From Zhengitettix transpicula (lineage: Eukaryota; Arthropoda; Insecta; Orthoptera; Tetrigidae), in the NCBI GenBank assembly GCA_037074705.1, contig CM073594.1, forward strand, positions 65,282,509 through 65,346,508: a DNA stretch of 64,000 nucleotides, written 5' to 3'. The notes beneath the pieces are model-generated. The model saw only the letters and a program-made list of their open reading frames with translations. It ran no database searches and was not told the DNA's origin. The translations under genes and the position numbers were made by a program. Numbering within the stretch: position 1 is the stretch's first letter; each line of letters opens with the position of its first letter. This document shows, piece by piece, positions 58,619 to 64,000 of this stretch.

Positions 58619-59801
58619 TCTCTCTTTATATAAACATATACGTCTCTGTGTGTGACTGTGTGTCCCCTATACGCTCCTAAACCATTCATCGGATTTCGCT
58701 GAAAATTTGGTGAGTTGTGCGCACCCTCTCTAACGTCTCTGTCGCCTTTTCAAAGCGTTAGGAAACCCCCATGGGGTGAACGAGGGTGATATTTAAAAAC
58801 ATGTTTAATAGGCCGATATTAGCGTTGATTAATAATATTTTCTATCTAGATGTATTTAGTGTATAATTTCAACTCCTTAAAGCACCAATAAGGGATGGCA
58901 ACTCATATTGGTGTTAAATGATGTCAATGAGTATAATTCTGACATTTACCATACTGGTTAAGATGTAGTTCAACCCCTAAGAGTGGGAGTGGAAGGAGGT
59001 GAAAAAAATTCCCGTTTACAAACTTAAATGCGTGTACCAATTTTTATACAACTTTATACACATGTTACTTACGACCTGAGAACAAACACTGAGGGTTTAG
59101 ACACACCTACAGCCTCTAAGGGTGGGGACAAAATTTAAAAACATTCCTAAACAGCTATTGTCAGCCTCAAATGAAACGTTTTAGATGTCTCTTAATTAAA
59201 TAGTGTCATTCTAGAATTTTCAAGCGGAAGGGAAGCACCCTTTTTCGGACGGGTGGAGGTTGAACGGGTTTACATAAAAAGTAATGGAAAAAATACCGTC
59301 ATTAGTGTAGATTCCGGATTTATAAGAGTCGCTGAGTTATTTCTGACATTAACAATGGTGGTTAATGAAATTTTATGTTCGTCCACGTGGAGCTGGACGT
59401 GGTTGACAAAATGTTACCCGGAGTATTTTTGACCCTGGTAAGTTATTCAGTAATTATGTTATTTTCATAGGGTATCAGCTATATTATGGTCTGTGTTTAG
59501 TTAAAGGTTGTATTAATTGACTCATTTAAGGTACCGGGAGTATTTTTAGACTTTGCGAATATTTTTCTGTCGTAATTTTTCGTGATATTTTATACCCTTT
59601 CATTTTATGTAGTAGGAGAGTTTCATCATCCTGGTTTAATTGAAATTAGATGCCTAGTGGTTAGGTCGGGGAGGGGGATGTAAATGGGTAATGTTGAAAA
59701 CACTGGCGCTATTGGTACTGGTTAAATGAGAGGTTAGTGGTGAATCGATTCCTACTCCGGGTTTCAAGTAAATACCCGGGCAACGCTAGGGACTTGGCTA
59801 A
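58619..59801 (+). mobile_element. Non-autonomous Helitron, type 1
   Basis: Opens TCTCTCTTTATATAAACATA after A (T at 58619), followed by TCTGTGTGTGACTGTGTGTC and CTAAACCATTCATCGGATTT. It closes ACCCGGGCAACGCTAGGGAC then TTGGCTAA before T, so the ends are TC...CTAA with the pre-terminal GC hairpin. 1183 bp, no coding sequence. Interior modules agree with 26780-28119 and, inverted, 39846-41261. Confidence 0.8.
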
Positions 59802-61200
59802 TGACTTATAAAGACCTTTTTGTGTGGGTGTCTACGTTAATCTGACAATTCTGAAATTTGTCTATTTATGAAGGTAAATGAACGTTAAATATCGACTGGA
59901 AGTTATATTTTGAATCTTGTTTGTTTATTGAAATATATTAGTTTTCTCGAACCTTCAGGCAAAACAAAGATTTTTTTCCCAAAATATTATTTTGCTTTGG
60001 GGATTTGAAGCGGAACTTTTTCTACTAAATCTTTTGTTATACATTTGCGGAGTAATAAATCTTTTCTGGCAGATATTTGTTCCCAGGCCACTTGTGGCGA
60101 AAAGTTACTTCAATTGGCAGACGGCTGCGTGCGTGCGTGCGAACCCAACTTATGAAGGAAGTTTCTGCGAAGTGGTTGCCGCAAAACACAGACACGTTTA
60201 CAAGAGCGACTTCTTCCTCTTTGCCGAACGAAGTATACGTTCTCTCTGTGTGGCAACAAAGTTGGGCTGCAGCGTCTGTACAGCCTCGTAATTGCATCTG
60301 TTCTGCAGACGTACTTGCTTGCAAGCAGACGACGATTTAAATTTGGGGTGGGGGTGCGGGTGGATGGGAGAGAAACTCAAATTACTGCGAGCATCTGGTC
60401 GCGGAAACGCCGCCAGGGCGTCGTTTATGTGCCAGCAACCCTGTGCATGCAATCAATACAAAAAGCAAATTCGTGTTATGAATTTGGTAATAATCACCAA
60501 ACAACGCGGCTGACCGCGTTATTCAACGTTTTTCATTAAAATAATTCACGTTGGTGTTTTGCATCGCTTATTTTGATTTTTAACCACTAATCGAAAACTA
60601 CTGATTGTGGCCGGGCCCTCAACATGTATATGTATTTAAATTTCAAAAATATTTTCGTGGCTGCTATACATTTATCATTTAGTATAATTTGCCTTTCATT
60701 TAATAAATAAACAAAACAGCCAATATGTAAAAAGAATTAATTTACAACTGTCATAGACAGTCTATGACACTAAAATACATTAAACGTCCGTTATAAAAGA
60801 CATTTTAAAAATATTTCATTCAGCGATATTTCTGTAAATTTTTGTACTTTCAACGGGTTGTTTGTTTCAGTGGTAAAATTGAAAAGAATTTTTTTTATTA
60901 AGAGTTTATAATGGTCGCGTTAACAACTTGGTCATTGGCGACCCATAAATAAATTACCAATAGTGCTTGTTTACCTAAGTATGCTGCGATTCACATTAAT
61001 TCCAATACTATACATACAATTGAACAGTTTGAAAAATTAATTATACATTTCACAATAAGGGTTTTTTACATTTACATTTTACAATTCACATTTGTTAATT
61101 ATTTATCATAATAATAGGATAATTAATTATATTAACTTATTTGATGCTGCAACTGTTGCAGATACTGTAGTTTGTTTTTATTAGGACGAGGCGTCTGCCT
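59802..61200. other. Unassigned DNA with CpG-richer block
   Basis: Bases 60110-60460 are GC/CpG-richer, with a GTGCGTGCGTGCG tract and a TGGGGTGGGGGTGCGGGTGG run. Several overlapping frames on both strands show no consistent coding pattern. A small palindrome, GTCATAGA-CAG-TCTATGAC, lies at 60750-60768. From 60540 on the DNA is otherwise AT-rich. Confidence 0.35.
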
Positions 61201-61201
61201 C

Positions 61202-62447
61202 TCAATATGTTTCACTCTCTTGTTTCTGGACTAAATTTACGAGCCTTTTTATTCTACTTTTTGCCGTTTTATCATTTAAGTGTGGGTACAAAGAGTCCAA
61301 TACATTTATTAATGATGTAGAGGATATTTGGTAATCTCTAATAATGGTTCTTGGGTTCTTTGAGTCCGTAGCATTTAGTATAAGAGCCTTTAACTGTTTC
61401 AAAGGGATAGGTGGAGCACTGCTTTCTTCTTCATATATTATTTTTAGTAGACCTAATGATTGGCTAAGCGCCTTATATTTATGATCCTGAATGTTTTGTT
61501 TTGTTTTCTTGGGTGGATTAGTGCTTGTCATCTGTTCAGGTTTCCTGACGCCTTTCTCATCACCTTGACTTTTCCAGCTCATAGATGCAGTTAGTTGTGA
61601 ATTATCCATGTCCGAATTTTGAGGGTTGCTTATTTGAATGGCGGGTGCCGGGTTCTTACACTGAATTTTGTTATAATTTTCATTTGCAGTCAGATTATTT
61701 TTGAGTATTGCAATCTATCGCGATATGGCGGGGTCTTTTACAATGATAGCAGTTCTCGTTCTCCGCTGCTAGATACACCCTATAGCTAGTATCTTCATAT
61801 TGCATCATTATCGAATCCGGAAGGGAATTTAGCTTATCTGGGTTAATGAAAAATTGTCTTCTGAAACTTTTAATGTGAGAAAATCTTAGGTCACCAGTAC
61901 TTATTCTAATATCCGATATTTTAGAGTCTGGAATTATATTTAGCTTTTCTAGTTCTAGCACAATAATCTCGTTAGGGATAACTGGGCATACATTTGACAA
62001 GATAACACGGCAGTATTTTTGCATTTAAGGTCTTATATTTACCATCTAACCCTTTATTATTATTATTGATTTATGAACTTTTATTAGGTTTTCAACATCC
62101 TCCTTAGATGTTAGAATTGCGCATATTCTGGAATTGGCTATTTCAGAGATGTACTTAATTCTGATGGGGTCAATAATATTAGATAAACCTATTAGGTACT
62201 CACCTGTATTTAAACTTGCGACAGCGTCCAGATATATGGCATGCATTTTATCCGGTTTATGCTCCGTGGCCATCACCTTCGAATACAATCTAGCCTCCAA
62301 ATTCTGTGTGGACGTCATCTTCAGGTATTCCTCTTCTTTACACTTTCTGGGATTAATGGATTTTCCTTTATATAGGTTATATATCATGTACTTATACACT
62401 CCTTTACTCGATAATAGGAGAAGAAATTTATCCTTTATAAAACTCAC
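61202..62447 (-). pseudogene. Non-LTR retrotransposon ORF1 (zinc-knuckle protein), broken
   Basis: Three successive minus-strand frames make one protein of about 415 codons. Frame 1 (62447-62046) has EHKPDKMHAIYLDAVASLN and an ISEIANSRICAILTSKEDV region. It stops at a TAG and shifts before KYCRVILSNVCPV. Frame 2 (62024-61695) has IPNEIIVLELEKLNI, SHIKSFRRQFF, YEDTSYRVYLA and a zinc knuckle, CYHCKRPRHIAIDC, with spacing C-X2-C-X4-H-X4-C. A second shift follows. Frame 3 (61609-61202) is a hydrophilic C-terminal region. This order is what I recall for ORF1/gag-like RNA-binding proteins of insect non-LTR elements. No endonuclease/RT ORF2 follows downstream on the minus strand (60.0-61.2 kb). The first codons (62447-62330) may be upstream sequence and not protein. 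Confidence 0.72.
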
Positions 62448-63539
62448 TGATATGATACATATTGTTACCGTAGACGCGTATCATAAACGAACTCATGAAA
62501 GTGCAAAAATGTAAGGAAACGGCGTTGAATAAAATATGTAAAAATCTCTAATGATTGTTTAATTTATTTTAGAATTAAAAATTGAAACTATGATTTGTTA
62601 TAAATGCAATTCGTGGAAATTGACCAAAAGACCGAATTGATTCATGAACATTAAAATGTAGGGGAATGACGGGAAAAGTGGCCACCCTACTGGATTATTA
62701 TTTAAATACAGAAAAGCGTAACTGTTTTAAAACCCCCCAAATATATGTATTAATTCTATAGACTCTAAGGAACCAACCACAACGTATTGTCTGTTTTGCA
62801 TTTAAACGTATTTTTTGGGTTGTACGTGTGTTTTACTAAACCCTAGCAAAGTGGCCAATTTTCATGACCAACTGAGTCGGCATTTTACCCGATCGGACGC
62901 CACATTAGAAATTGTAGTGTAGTGGTAGGTTTATTGAATGATAAAGTAAAGGGATATTTTCCGAATTTATTAATTATTTATCTGAACATAAAAAATAAAA
63001 TAAAATAAATACAAATTATGCGTGTTCAGTTAGCCGGGCAAAACAATCGGATCCCTTAATCCCAAGTTAAACCACGGTTTACGGTAATTCCCCCAGACGT
63101 GTCAAGAATTGAGACACTTGGCAGTTACCTCGCGTTGATCTCTGGCCGTCATCATGTGGCACCCTCGATCTCTCCGAGTCCTCTGGAAAACACCAAGTTT
63201 GGGGCTGTACGTCCGTCCCTGGCGACGGTTCGTCGACGAGTCTCTTCTACATTTTCTTTACAGCCCCTTCGCTGTATGCGAAATATCGATGGTCTCGATC
63301 ATCTTTTTTGGATCGATATTTCCTGAACCAAGAAATGCGATTGATTCAGGCAGTCACGTGTTAATTCAATTTCTGGGATTTTTGGAGAGATGTTTCCCAC
63401 GGTACGACAGTCCAGGTAACTTCCGAGGGTCAAAATCCCTTGTGACTAAGTCCAGACCTAAAGGATTATCTACCCGCCTCGGCGGCGCCTGGTCAAATTC
63501 CAACTTGCCAAGCTCTCAACCATTGCTAATATCTAATTA

Positions 63540-63582
<43 letters not shown>

Positions 63583-64000
63583 ATAATAAAACTATCACGC
63601 TACAGTAGTTTGGATTCTAACCAACAAAACTAAAGTTAACGACGAACACACAGATTTGTAGGTAAAAACAAGCTGTTTAAGGTGGGACATTGCAAATAAC
63701 TACCACTGTATATAAAAGCAAGGTGACAGGGATGATATTACAGACTTATCTTACACCACAGAGCTGAAAAACACAAAAAATTAACCCAAATGAAAACGGG
63801 TCCAGGTATCGCCACTAATATCACAGACAATACTGATGATGTTATATGAACTAGTTTGCCTACTTCCCATTAAGTTTCTGCACATTAATATGCTTGAAAT
63901 GGACACTTTACCAGTGCTTTCCCTAAATAAAATAAGTATTTAAAAACAAACTTTCTGCTCTTTATTTAGGGATATTTCAGATGAATATTATTAAAGAAAC
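62448..64000. other. AT-rich DNA, a GC-richer block and a long AT microsatellite
   Basis: Bases 63060-63530 are GC/CpG-richer, with overlapping frames 63099-63326 and 63154-63633 on the plus strand. The latter runs into the AT repeat as a Tyr-Ile string, and neither shows a known motif. A long (AT)n lies at about 63543-63580. Nothing is recognised from 63590 to the end. Confidence 0.4.

Noticed and set aside
63154..63633. 159-codon plus-strand frame
   Set aside because: Its end is a Tyr-Ile string from the AT microsatellite, a second frame overlaps it, and no motif is recognisable.

Overview
The window looks like one stretch of a eukaryotic, most probably insect, nuclear genome. It is AT-rich and has no long host open reading frame, no dense gene packing and no bacterial operon structure. 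It contains decayed copies of several transposon classes common in insects: DD34D mariners, non-autonomous Helitrons, non-LTR retrotransposon fragments and a tRNA-Glu-headed SINE. I cannot name the species. I recognise no complete host protein-coding gene; the window reads as intergenic or intronic DNA.

Layout. 1-12 kb: a GC-richer block with a good minus-strand splice donor (about 83), a tRNA-Glu SINE (about 2.4 kb), a broken DDE transposase (4.4-4.9 kb), a direct/inverted repeat cluster (6.2-7.2 kb), a remnant of a multicopy mobile-element protein (8.1-8.5 kb), an orphan ORF (8.6 kb) and a three-unit array of a dispersed family called Ret-A here (10.1-11.6 kb). 12-21 kb: a type-2 Helitron, a mariner with an internal deletion, a 5'-truncated Ret-A, and a CpG-rich segment at 19.2-19.5 kb that is the best candidate for the first exon and promoter of a host gene. 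21-33 kb: two more Ret-A copies, one copy of a TG...CA-bounded repeat of about 1 kb, and one Helitron of each type. 33-47 kb: two longer mariners, the 3' end of a LINE with a reverse-transcriptase reading frame, a Ret-A copy, and one Helitron of each type. 48-52 kb: a composite array of Ret-A and a 191-bp inverted-repeat element repeating every ~760 bp. 53-64 kb: the second TG...CA repeat, a Helitron fragment abutting a long hairpin, a type-1 Helitron, a decayed ORF1 from a non-LTR element, and a large AT microsatellite.

The firmest new observation is that Ret-A, which resembles nothing I recognise and has no obvious coding capacity, behaves as a retroposon. Two separate copies are flanked by different exact 12-bp target-site duplications, copies end in A-rich tails, and several are truncated at the 5' end. 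No working mobile-element enzyme is encoded in the window. All recognised transposase, RT and ORF1 frames are truncated or frameshifted, so the families present would need proteins supplied from elsewhere.
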